NCBI GenBank assembly: GCA_947579605.1
Contig: OX388319.1
Location: forward strand, 4,526,001-4,590,000
DNA from: Athripsodes cinereus
Taxonomy: Eukaryota > Arthropoda > Insecta > Trichoptera > Leptoceridae
DNA: 64,000 nucleotides
Direction of reading: 5' to 3'
Part shown: positions 20,526 through 30,719 of the stretch, in pieces
How the letters are laid out: every line of letters begins with the position of its first letter
How positions within the stretch are numbered: the stretch's first letter is position 1
Notes under the pieces: model-generated
Database searches by the model: none
Seen by the model: only the letters and a program-made list of their open reading frames with translations
Told to the model about the DNA's origin: nothing
Position numbers and translations under genes: made by a program

Positions 20526-20759
20526 GTTTTCTTTACAGAGGGTTTGTTAATAATATCAAAAGAATTTCTCTATGTATGTTTTGATTTATTACTTGACATT
20601 TTAATAGGTCTGCGACCGATTTACGTTTGGATTTTTGGTGGCCAGCTCTTCAGGCTGCTCACCGTTGTACCTCTTATATAGGTAATTTATTAGTGCAGAA
20701 ATTTCATTGCATAAATGGAAGTACCCAGACGATCGATATGTTTCCTTCAATGTTGTTTT

Positions 20760-20890
20760 ATCTACCACTTAACCACTATGGTATATCCCACAAGTGGAGT
20801 AACCAGCAGACTAGCTTAGTCGCATGTAATCAATATGCAAGATGCCCTCTATGTCCCAACAAAAATTAAGTAATTTCAGGGTGGGTTAAG
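20760..20890 (-). repeat. Repeat E, 3' half
   Basis: 'ggtatatcccacaagtgg', 'taaccagcagacta' and 'atgcaagatgccctctatgt' then 'ttcagggtggg' follow E order. Confidence 0.7.
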
Positions 20891-21774
20891 GTTGGACCAT
20901 TTAACTATCCTCTTAGAAACACAGGAAGAAGACGACTCATTTTAATAGAAAGCAAAAATAATCGTAGTAGGTTTAGAAATTACATCAGTCACCAATTAAT
21001 AGAAGCGTTGAATTTTCTTCAAAAAGACATACATTTGCAAAAAAATATTATTTATATTGTATCTAAAGTCCTAAAGAACAGACCGTTAACAAAGTCATGC
21101 TAATGAATACCTGGATGACACAATACGATAGGATTCTGTGGAAAAATGGCCTGGATAAAGATTACACACATTTACACACAAAGATTGAACAGAAGAATAT
21201 ACAACTTTAGGACAAGAATAGCTGACCGCAGCAGCCTTCAGCGGCAATATGTTGGGACAGTACCAAGAAGAAGAAGAAAATGCCATGTCTTTTATAAAAA
21301 TTATCTTTGTAAGCATGTTAAGATGACCAGAATGTTAGGTACCTATATGTTTTTTAAATATATTGTGGCGCATTGTGTTGGATGATAGCTGTTCTCTGAA
21401 AGATTTACCTTTTTCTGTAATTTATATAGGTACCTAGTTATTATCTGTTTTGTGCTTAAAATGAATACGTAAATAAATCAATTAAATAAACCAAAAAGTA
21501 TATTTGACTTATAGTTATATCGGGTTTGTCAGTACGGGTGAAAAAAATAGTTACGAAACAATGAGTTTATTGTGTAAAGTTTTTTCAGTACAATTTAAAT
21601 ATCTCTTTTGTTTTTACTCAACGGACCGATAGGTGCTTGTATTATGTATTCTAGACTTCCTGATTTTCAGGAAATTCAATTTGTCTTCATATTACCAACA
21701 CACAATATTCTTTATTGTCTTTCTTTGACACCTTCAGAATACACGTTCTTTGAAAAGGCATATTTCAAGACATA
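20891..21774. other. AT-rich, nothing firm
   Basis: The open frame at 21146-21385 has a basic patch (PRRRRKCH) but no recognised domain and AT-rich codons; not called. Confidence 0.4.
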
Positions 21775-21779
21775 TTCAT

Positions 21780-22020
21780 TCATACCATCACGGTATTCTT
21801 CACCAGTGCAGTAAGTAGTAGCGGTAGCCAGCGGACTAACAGTATGTAATGAACATGCGAATCATCCTCTCAAGATTTACTTTAAAAAAAAAATGCATAT
21901 TTTTATCTATCTGTTTTTAACATTGCGACATTTCCTAGTTAACGTGGCTTTACTGTATGCAATGAATATGCAGATTATCTTCTCCATGCCATAAAAGTTA
22001 ATCATTTAGGATTGAGGATT
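21780..22020 (-). repeat. Repeat E, two degenerate pieces
   Basis: 21780-21890 reads 'accatcacggtattcttcac' then 'agccagcggacta' and 'gaacatgcgaatcatcctct'; 21935-22020 repeats the 'tatgcagattatcttctcc' part. These are either two insertions or a tandem duplication. Confidence 0.5.
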
Positions 22021-22043
22021 CTTTTTAGTTTAGGTAAGTCATT

Positions 22044-22080
22044 CATTTAATTATTCATTTAATTATTCATTTAATTCTTC
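22044..22080. repeat. Three tandem copies of a 13-bp unit
   Basis: Units of 'attcatttaatta' in direct succession; a simple minisatellite. Confidence 0.75.
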
Positions 22081-22164
22081 TTGCACATCATCATTTACAT
22101 AACAAAATCATCAAATCAGTTTATTAAGAAAAAATGTGATGATATGCAATAGCGAGATCTATCT

Positions 22165-22520
22165 ATTTATACCCTCACGCCGTGTCCCAGGAGGGGTAGG
22201 CAGACAGAACGGAACGCCATATAGATCTATCCTTACAAACTGATTTCTCTTACTCAACACGCGTCCGTCCTTTAGGATTTGATCCACATGTTCAAGCCAC
22301 GTGGTTCTTGGACGTCCGCGCTTCCTCACACCTCCTCTTTCAGAAAAATACATCCTCTTCGCCATTCTTTCATCTTGCATTCGCTTAACATGTCCAAACC
22401 ATCGTAACTTATTTACACGCATTCTATCCACAACACTCTTATCGCATCCGCTCATTCTTCTGATATCCTTTGATATGAATTGAGCGAGATTATCACTATA
22501 ATTATTATAGTCATTCATCA
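22165..22520 (-). pseudogene. LINE X ORF C-terminus, relatively intact
   Basis: The minus-strand open frame codes '...DIRRMSGCDKSVVDRM...', '...RWFGHVKRMQDERMAK...', '...GRPRTTWLEHVDQILKDGR...' and runs out through the element's terminal 'LPTPPGTRREGINR', which comes from reading the non-coding TACCC...GGGTATA end. The first residues (before about 22500) are flank. A small deletion removes the 'ACMRNWM' region, seen by comparison with 63400-63480. Confidence 0.8.
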
Positions 22521-22905
22521 TCCAATAACAAATTTCACAAAATATTCGCCTTATGAAAATAATAATGTTTCTATTTTTTTTCATTTTCATGGCTTCATAT
22601 TTGTTAAGGTTTCACAAAAAAATAATACATTTTAATATTCCCCTATGCCAAACACAAAATTAGATGTGTCCATGAAATTTTATTACGGAATTCTCATAAT
22701 TCACCAATTATTATTACTATTTGAACTGGACGGAATAATTAAGGAAACAATAAAAAATAATCTTTTTTTATTTCAGCCCACATATCGCTAGTAAAATAAT
22801 CATTTCAGAAGTGAAAAAGTTATATTTATCTATATGTGTAGGTACTATCTAAGCTTTGAATTTCAGAAATTTCGATATTATTGACCAAAGGTACTTGTTG
22901 GAAGG
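22521..22905. other. AT-rich, nothing recognised
   Basis: No features. Confidence 0.45.
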
Positions 22906-24000
22906 CCATTTCAAGATAAATTGAATAAACACAGTATGTAGTTCCAAATGACTTTATTAACTTGGCTTACTAGAATTCGAAGACTTTCGACTTCATCTTC
23001 AGGGGATCAGATTTATCAATGAATTATAATTACTTTCTTAACAACACGGGTTTCTCCCAATATTCTATTGTTCAAATTCTTTAAATACTGTTTGTCTCTG
23101 TTTATATGGATATGCCTTGACAGTATAGAAGTAGTAATAACACTGATAGATTAATCTGGAGCATGTGACTGCGATCTGCGATGCAGCACCGACCATGCTA
23201 CAATTGTGCCCTGTCAAATGCACTATGGAGGATATTTTTAACGCATCTCTACGTGATGTACGTTTTGCACAGTACTGGGGATCAGTTTAACTGTTTTATT
23301 CTGGGTTTCGACACGATGAACAATAAATAATTGACAGCGATATCATGAATTACTTCAAGCTTTCAGTTGTTTAAGGATATTCCGAGTGAATGAGACAGGG
23401 TTGACGAATTTACATCAAGTCACCGGCACTCAACACGCCTTGCAAAAAATGGTCCACACTAAATTGATTATGAACAGAGCAAAGCAGATGTACAGACCAT
23501 AATCACGTGTCCATTCCTTTTGCCCTAAGTGTAAATGCGGCTCATAATTCCAGACAGTCCATCAATTATTGTCGTTGCATATTCGAAAGGGGACATGCGA
23601 ATTCATCAATGTTTTGACATTCCGAGGACAAACTTCTTATAATGACATCATAAGCATTTTATAAAGTGATTCTTAGTATCAATTATTAAAATTCAATACT
23701 TAAAGAATAATATCACATGCCAATTAAAAGTCCAAACTACAATCTTAATGCCTTAATGAACAGTTTTAAAAGAGTATGCCTCAATAAAAATGTGCGCACA
23801 TGTCTCTTTTTGAATATGCAACGACGAATATTATTAAATGTCCTTTAGATGACATTGAGTGATCATGAACGCAACCAACTGACAGGAAAAATTACCATTG
23901 ATCGATAGAGTCAGAATCAAATATACATGAAAACTGATTTTGACGCATTTTGACCAACAACAGCAGATGATAGTTGACAAATCAAAAATTACATTATGTT
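22906..24000. other. Repeat-poor block of unknown nature with inverted repeat
   Basis: It is less AT-rich than its neighbours and lacks the window's common repeats. Inside, 'tcgttgcatattcgaaa' (about 23571-23587) and 'tttttgaatatgcaacga' (about 23807-23824) form inverted ends around 220 bp, perhaps a MITE. No coding frame was recognised. Confidence 0.35.
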
Positions 24001-24439
24001 GATGAAAAATATATTTTTTTGGTAAAATATCGAGCAGAAAGAGACTACTTGGGTGAGTGAATTTATATTAATCTGATTTGACAATATAAGTAAGGGTCTT
24101 CCAAACCGATTACTTCATTTTAGGGTTAAAAAATATTAGTTTCTAGAAAAGCTTGACAACCTTTTTTATGAGCGAATATTTGACGTTTGTAAAAAAGGTA
24201 AATTAAAAAAAAAATCTATACAAGATCCGCATCTAGAATAACCCCTTTGTTTTCAATATTTTCGTGCATTTGGAGGTATTCTTTTGTGAAAGATAATTTG
24301 CCACATGGGTATATATTCTTTTTGAAGTGCTTTTTCATGTCCCCACAGAACTTCCCCTCCTCACATTCACTCCTATCCTCATATATACATTCGCATAATA
24401 ATATATACACATTACAATTATTAGAAAAACATTAATGTA

Positions 24440-24550
24440 ACATGATTTATTAATGAAACACGATGTATAGTTATTTCACTATTGACTTAATTTATTTTTG
24501 CGGGCCGGCTTTCAAGAGCTTCCGCTCTCATCGTCAGGCAAAAATAAAGT
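24440..24550. repeat. Repeat F-associated end piece
   Basis: 'gaaacacgatgtata' and 'ttaatttatttttgcggg' match 14646-14700; 'aagagcttccgctctcat' recurs inverted at 61761-61778. Confidence 0.45.
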
Positions 24551-24827
24551 GAAGCTTCATTACAAGTCAAGTACGTCACAAATAGAAAACAATAGAAATA
24601 AAATATAAAAAGATGAGTTATTGTCATGTATCGTCAACCATATTATTATAATTTACAGCAGCTATGGGTGGTATTATATAAAAAAATCTCCAGCATTTGC
24701 CTTTGTATGTTAACGGGACCGTCGGTCGATAAATTAAACTTTTTAAACCAATTTATTGTGCAGATTTAAAATACTGGTAGAACCTACTTTATTTTGGATA
24801 GAGACCTTGCGGTTGTGATAGTTCAGA

Positions 24828-25015
24828 GGCCTGAGTCAATAACACATTTTCACGTTACGTTTTCGTTCCGTTAACGTTCGAGTATAGACGAAGTTGCAAG
24901 CAAGTGTCAATTTCGTTGCTAAGATACACAATAGTTACGAAAATTAACACTTTGTCTGCATTTGAAAGCTAACGAAACGAAAACGTAACGTGAAAATGTG
25001 TTATTAACTCAGGCC
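24828..25015. mobile_element. MITE K1, 188 bp, about 32-bp inverted ends, TCAGA duplication
   Basis: It starts GGCCTGAGTCAATAACACAT and ends with the inverse; arms continue through 'cacgttacgttttcgtt'. TCAGA at 24823-24827 and 25016-25020 is the duplicated target. It is related to K2 (53973-54168). Non-coding; superfamily not assigned. Confidence 0.8.
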
Positions 25016-25102
25016 TCAGATACGTGTTCCACATTTAAAAAGACGGGAAAATACAAAGATTTTTAGACGCCATATTCAAAATTATATAATTTCACACTGG
25101 AA

Positions 25103-25185
25103 AGAATTGGTCTCCCGCTTTTTTTCGTTAGTTTTCGAGTGTCCTGTAAAAGGCAAATGTTCCAAAAAATCTTAGAAGGTACGAA
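25103..25185 (+). repeat. Repeat E, 5' third
   Basis: 'gaaagaattggtctcccgc', then 'gttttcgagtgtcctgtaa', 'aggcaaatgttcc'. Confidence 0.65.
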
Positions 25186-25307
25186 TTTACTATCTTCAAC
25201 GTATGAATATTTATTGATTTACAGTAAATATTTAATTGCATTATTTTCAATCGGGTCAAAAAACCTCAATCGTTTTTATTTTCTATTTATTAATTTAAAT
25301 CTTCCTT

Positions 25308-25375
25308 AGGCCCTTATTATACGGGCAATTGTACTCGTTATACATATCATAATGTGTATTACAAATTACAATAAA
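25308..25375 (+). repeat. Short repeat shared with 48236-48297
   Basis: 'aggcccttattatacgggca' then 'ttatacatatcat' is close to 'aggcccctattatacaggca' then 'catacatcatatta' at 48239. Only two copies in the window. Confidence 0.5.
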
Positions 25376-25518
25376 TATCAAATATCATCGTTAAGTTGAA
25401 AGTTTCATAATTATGTTGTCGTGAATGTAGAGTCCGGATCTACAACGTCAAACATTCAATTAATTACACAAAATGAACAATAATACCGCAAAAAAAGCAA
25501 TAAAATATTTCTATTAAT

Positions 25519-25653
25519 TTAGCACTTCGTCAATTGTGTAGAACGATTTATCAACGGCTTCACTGTTCTTCGAATCGGCATATCATCACATTTTGTTTCT
25601 TCTGGAAGTTTGTTGTAAAGTCTTATACTGAGACATAGAAAGCTACGATTCAA
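25519..25653 (-). pseudogene. LINE ORF C-terminal fragment ('LYNKLPEE' type)
   Basis: An uninterrupted 44-codon minus-strand frame ends at TAA (25519-25521) and includes '...LCLSIRLYNKLPEETKC...'. The 'IRLYNKLP' block near the ORF end is characteristic of CR1/Jockey-like elements. Too short for clade assignment. Confidence 0.6.
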
Positions 25654-25699
25654 TTAAAGAGCCTGTGTTCTATTGTTTTATTTTTGATTTTTTATTGTA

Positions 25700-26248
25700 G
25701 TTATGAAACTCTTAATTGAGTGGTGTGTTTGTTATAAATAATGGGTTACCCACCTTTTCAGCAGCCGGGCCAAATGAGATTTCCACCCTTGATCAAAATT
25801 TTTCTGTGCATAACATATACATACATAGAAATAAAATGATGGCATGGCTAGGATTCTTTGCTCTCTGAATACATACAGTTCTACAAGATTTCCTGTTTTT
25901 CATGCAGAGCTCTAATTGTTCCGTTTTGTGAAAATCTCGTCATATCGATACGCGCTTCAATGAAATTTAACTAAACATATGTTTTACCAGACTTGTATAA
26001 TGATCGGTAGTTTAATAATGACACGTGAAGGACAGACACGTTTTGAGTACGTGAAATGCTAAAGTAAATGTAAGGGGAGGGTAATAAAATGGTAATAATG
26101 TGACGGAAGCAACAGCTGATGTATGTCAAGATAGGATTTAATAGCGTTTAATCTCGACTATTTTCTGTAGAATATCTACGAAATAATGAAATTAGTCCCT
26201 TAGATTAAACCACAAAATATTAATTAGACAGAGAAAATTTGTATCTTT
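25700..26248. other. AT-rich, nothing recognised
   Basis: No features. Confidence 0.45.
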
Positions 26249-26251
26249 ACT

Positions 26252-26312
26252 CCACTCAGCGTGTGTCGATCTTTGTAGATCTGGTCTACATGATCTCGAT
26301 TATTGGGTGACT
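26252..26312 (-). mobile_element. LINE X short fragment
   Basis: 'actccactcagcgtgtgtcg', then 'gatctggtctacatgatc', matches the 'DQILKDGRVLSKR' coding block of LINE X. Confidence 0.5.
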
Positions 26313-26484
26313 ACATCTCAGAGTAGGTACTCTATCTCTTAGCAAGGTATATCCATTTACATCTTCAAAGATACCAACATGCTATTTTCTTTAGCACTTA
26401 AATTTTCCTCTAGGCAATAATTATATAGTGTCTCCAAAATATTGTATTAAAAAATTCAAATTCTAAAAATAAAACTCCTAATAA

Positions 26485-26575
26485 GTTTTTTTCTCAATGG
26501 GTGATTGCACTCAATGCTCTTAAGCATCATCAGGACATTTTGTCCTCAGCTGGATTTGAACCCAGCACCTTCATA
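26485..26575 (-). mobile_element. Possible tRNA-headed SINE, cut by a MITE
   Basis: On the minus strand GGTTCAAATCC (about 26550-26560) resembles a Pol III B box within 'gctgggttcaaatccagctg'. No second copy in the window; the left part is truncated by the MITE at 26576. Confidence 0.35.
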
Positions 26576-26845
26576 CACTGAGAAAAATACTAAGGAAATT
26601 TCACGAATCATTGTTACGTACTATCAGATTAGGACCAGAGATATCACAAACGATTCATTAGTACGAATCTAAAATATTTACTTTTCGCAAACAAATTGTT
26701 GGTAAATTTACCAATGATTTGTTTCCGAAAAGTTAATAATATAGATTATTAAAAGTTAATATTACACTAACGAATCGTTTGTTCTATCTCTGGTCCTAAT
26801 CTGATAGTACATACCAATGAATCCTTGTGATTATTTTTCTCAGTG
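26576..26845. mobile_element. MITE, 270 bp, CACTGAGAAAAATA ends, TA duplication
   Basis: The ends CACTGAGAAAAATA (26576) and TATTTTTCTCAGTG (26845) are perfect inverses; inner arms continue with mismatches ('tatcagattaggaccagaga' against its inverse at about 26792-26811). TA flanks both sides (26574-26575, 26846-26847), consistent with a Tc1/mariner-type MITE. Non-coding. Confidence 0.8.
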
Positions 26846-26849
26846 TAGA

Positions 26850-27535
26850 GCATAATATGAAAGTAGAGCATATATATATGATGACAAGCTAAGAGAAAAA
26901 AATTCTTGATATTTTTTGTCATTATAAAAATAAAATAAATATAAATTTCATTCCATTTCCAAAAAAAGTCAGAAGAAATAAAGAAATTGTAACGATGTTG
27001 GAATTTTTTTTAACAAACAAAACAAAAAAGTAATCAAAAATGCCCTACAAACAGCACAAAAGCCCACAAAGATGATTTGAAGCAAAAATGATATATGTCA
27101 ACTTTATCATGGAATATTTTATAACCTCTTACCCTCAAAAATCATATAGGTATTCCTTGAAACGTGACAAATCATGAGTGCTCTTTTTATAGTATAAAAA
27201 GGTACCACTAGAGGCATCTGTTGATCCACAATAAAAATTATGTGACATGTATTGTATATGTAGGATACAGAAGCAGATGGGTCTATGTCCATTTAATATT
27301 TTGTACATTTATTTAATATTTACTTTTTTAAAATGTAATTAATTCATGTTGACAATGATAGCTCTTTTAATAACAGAACATATACGTATAGTGCATTAAC
27401 TTTTGTTACGTTTATTTTAAAGAGTCTTTATTTCCCCCTCTAGGCATTAACAAATAATTTTATCTTTTAATACAACATTTTTGTGGAAAATTGCATTGAG
27501 TAAAGAGAAAAAAATTAAATAGGTAAATAAATACA
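26850..27535. other. AT-rich, nothing recognised
   Basis: No features. Confidence 0.45.
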
Positions 27536-27960
27536 TAAAAAAGAAATCCATGATGGATAGCGTAGATACCTAATCGCTGCTTTAAGAAACTTGGGTATTG
27601 ATTTGTTATGTTAATATATAGGTATTTTGACTTACGTCGTGTTCGCCTATCGTGTCCACTGACAAAATGGTATTTGAGACGGACTGAGTCATTAATACTA
27701 ATTAGGAAGCTTCCTTCCTTGTCATTATTCTCCGAAGCCTCTGCCGACTTTCTGACCTCCAGACGAAACGCTGAACCAATGATAAATGGAGTGAAAGGGT
27801 GAGTGAGAACAAAAAACCTTTCCTGAGTGAGGAAAATATTACACAAAAAAATAATATCTTTTTCCAAAGATATGACCATTATGTTTCTGGAATATTTAAC
27901 AAAATGTAAAAATGCAGCTTTCTTGGTACATAATCCTTTCAATTTCGAGTACATTGCCAT
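27460..27960 (-). other. Unrecognised 166-codon open frame
   Basis: The longest unexplained frame in this part. The middle (plus-strand 27630-27800) is GC-richer and reads '...FRLEVRKSAEASENNDKEG...' then '...SGHDRRTRRKSKY'; the ends are AT-rich and the C-terminal part is hydrophobic. No domain was recognised. Plausible as a transposon scrap or non-coding repeat; weak as a gene. Confidence 0.2.
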
Positions 27961-28462
27961 GAGAGAAAAATAGAAGTTTTCTCATAAAAAATAAATTAAA
28001 AGATATTTATATTTTTTTTTTATTGAACGAAGAAAACAACTGCCAGGATTATAACAGATGATTAGTCTACTAGATATCCCACCTGTGGAATATTTGATGA
28101 AGATTGAAGATGTTAAGGATTTGAGGCAATAACAATATGTGCATATGTATGTTATTTTAGAAACACAAAATGGTTTTAGTTTTCCTTTTTTAAATAATTA
28201 AACGACTTAAAATGTCAGTTTCACAATGACTTTGTAAAATGCAGAGAATTTCTTACGACTTCATTTTCGTAGGAACGTAGTAACATGTAAAAGAGTCGTC
28301 TCGATCGTTGAAAACCTCGTGTAATGGGTGAAACCAATATTTAATATATAAATAATTTGACCTTTTTATTCTTTAAAAATAGAAAAGGTTCAAGATATTT
28401 TTCAACTTTCCATCAAACAGGTGTTTTATTAATATTTGGGACATTATCATTATTATCTTTCT

Positions 28463-28622
28463 TAAAGATATATCTGGGTTTTGTTATAAACCCAAATACA
28501 ACTTTATACACCTTCAACAGTAAGCTAAAATCTTGTGTTGAGTTTGCCGGCACCTAGGATCGAACCGAGGACCCCTTGTTCAAGAGGCCGAGACTCTACC
28601 TCCAGGCTACCGACGGACTCGA
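28463..28622 (-). mobile_element. SINE-A copy
   Basis: 'gatatatctgggttttgtta', 'ccttcaacagtaagctaaa', 'cacctaggatcgaaccgagg' (B box) and 'ctacctccaggctaccgacg' in antisense order. Confidence 0.85.
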
Positions 28623-28641
28623 ATATCTTCTAATTAAAAAA

Positions 28642-28929
28642 CAGTGCTCTTTTTGACCAACTATCATTGGGAATTCTCAGAACATGATCCAGCCAGGACC
28701 ATCGTCTCTCCAGTATCACTGAGATCACAGTTCTTCCATCCGCAAGGGTTTCGTCGGCCCGGGCATCCCTCTTTCACAATACATCGTTTCTATGACAATG
28801 ATATCAGAGCGCAGGGAATGTCGTGGGAAGAGGTGACGCGATTGGCACAGAGACGCTCTGAATGGAGGAGGATGGTTGATGTCATGTGCTCCCGAGAGTA
28901 GCGTTGAGGGCGATGATGATGATGATGAG
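28642..28929 (+). mobile_element. LINE P insertion with 5' inversion
   Basis: 28733-28929 is LINE P in sense orientation (ending 'CSRE*', then a (GAT)n tail at 28911-28928). 28642-28731 is the adjacent upstream part of the same element in antisense ('gctctttttgaccaactatc', 'agccaggaccatcgtctctc'). In the reference copy (12905-12995 and 12725-12900) the two parts are neighbours on one strand. Such a switch is produced by twin priming during target-primed reverse transcription. Confidence 0.8.
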
Positions 28930-28934
28930 TAGCG

Positions 28935-29450
28935 AAAAGTTGTCACAGTAATAATGGTAGGTATATAAAATAAGCAAATAAAATAAACAAATACTAAAAT
29001 GTAAGATACAACATATCAAGTTTCTTTTTCACATATAAAATAACAACCTTAGAACAATATATTGTTGTATGCGTGTATTATGTTCATAATTTTATGTACT
29101 ATTCCACAATAAATAACAATTAACGACTACATATAATAAAACAAAGCACCTACATACATAGGGTTATTATCTCATGTTGCTCTCCTATTGTTATTATTAT
29201 TACAGTATTAAACCAAAAAAACGGAAAACGACACCGCCATCTATTTGAAGGGGAAAAAACTAAGATAATTACAAAAATATTTTTGTCAGTTTGTGGGTAC
29301 TTTCTTTTTCTCATTATCATTATCAACCATCTATTGCTGAAAATATTTGTGTCCTATATTGTATATAATATTAAGTATTGTTATTTTTACTGTGTTGACT
29401 GTTTGTTCCTTGATAGTAATAGAAATAATAAATAGAATTAAGAAATAGAA
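28935..29450. other. AT-rich, nothing recognised
   Basis: No features. Confidence 0.45.
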
Positions 29451-29469
29451 TTAAATAAATAGAAATAAT

Positions 29470-29620
29470 ATTTGGACATTGTCAACTGATGACAATGTCC
29501 TAACAAAAAGCAAGATGTCTCTCTCGTAAATAAAACGAATACTAGAATAAAACATTGAAATTTCTTTTATTTAATTCGCTATGGAATTCTACCTTAACAC
29601 CGACATAGTAAATAAATTTG
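29470..29620. repeat. Repeat F-like fragment
   Basis: 'gacattgtcaactgatgaca' with 'atgtc' (a small palindrome), 'gatgtctctctcg', and 'ctatggaattctacctta' near 'caccgacat', as in 62770-62940. Confidence 0.45.
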
Positions 29621-29624
29621 TCTT

Positions 29625-30500
29625 CCCCTTGAAACTTATCTAGACCAATGCGATTGAAAGTTGACCATTGCATAGTCCAATCCAATTATGTTAAAATGAA
29701 CGAGTTGAGAACTTTTAATAGGTATTTTTGAAAGCTTATATTCAACTTTGTTTCTACTACTGTAATAAATAATGTATTGAAATGTCAAAAGAACCTATAT
29801 ACCACTAAAAAATAGACGAGCTCAAAAGTGTAAAATCTTACAAATTCCTAAAGGGCACCAAGATTCTTAAAAGGTGCCAAAACAAAGTCACTCGTAATTA
29901 TTATATTCGTCACAAAATATGTGTACCTAAAAATTTGAATAACCCCGTGCTACCGCTAGAACCCCTACCGCCGATACGAGTAACATCAAAATCTCTTCAA
30001 ATTAGCTCACCGTTAATAGAGGTGGACTTCGTCACAGTTGATTTATTGAGACAAGCAAGAAAGGGTCATAAAATATAAAGTTTTTTTTTAACTGCCTACA
30101 TCCTCATCACCACTAAGAGTTACTTCTTTATTTCTCTAGATACCTATAGACAGTATAACATTTTATCAAGACTCATATTTGATTTAATACTTTTTTATTA
30201 GGTCAAATATTTTTTTTATATATTATCTTTTATATTTAGAATCCAGCAAACATTAATTTGTATGTAGGTATCCAGAATTTTTCATCTTTTCAATCTTGTC
30301 GTGTCCACTCCTTGACGAATATCTCTACTATTTCTTTCCATGTTTTATGATCTTGAGTCGTCCACATCCGGAATAATTTGATTAATATTTTTATGAATAA
30401 AGATTTTATCAATGAAGAGATTCACTCCACGACAAACTGACATTTCTTTACAAGTGAGATAAAATCCCGAAGGTTGGCATTGATTGACCATGTCGTCGGA
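29625..30500. other. AT-rich, nothing recognised
   Basis: No features. Confidence 0.45.
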
Positions 30501-30504
30501 TCTG

Positions 30505-30712
30505 TAGAAAAAGGTCGACCAAATGTATTCTTAAGGACAGAAAACCGTTGGGCAGACCAGGGTGAAAGTTATTGAATAACACTTACTGACATCTAGAGGA
30601 GCTAAATACTAAAGATGACTGACAATCCACTGATCAAGACAGAAAGGCTTGGAGATCTGTTATTTTGGAGGACAAAGCCCTGCAAGGGGTGCTCTGTTAT
30701 CGTAAGTATTTT
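30505..30712 (+). mobile_element. LINE ORF C-terminal fragment, decayed
   Basis: Broken frames give 'GRPKCILKDRKPLGRPG' and, further on, 'DRKAWRSVILEDKALQGV', the 'GRP...' and 'D-R-x-W-R' blocks common near LINE ORF ends. Family uncertain. Confidence 0.45.
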
Positions 30713-30719
30713 TTTCTTG

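Noticed and set aside
20321..20584. 87-residue plus-strand frame
   Set aside because: Antisense of the LINE P 3' end.
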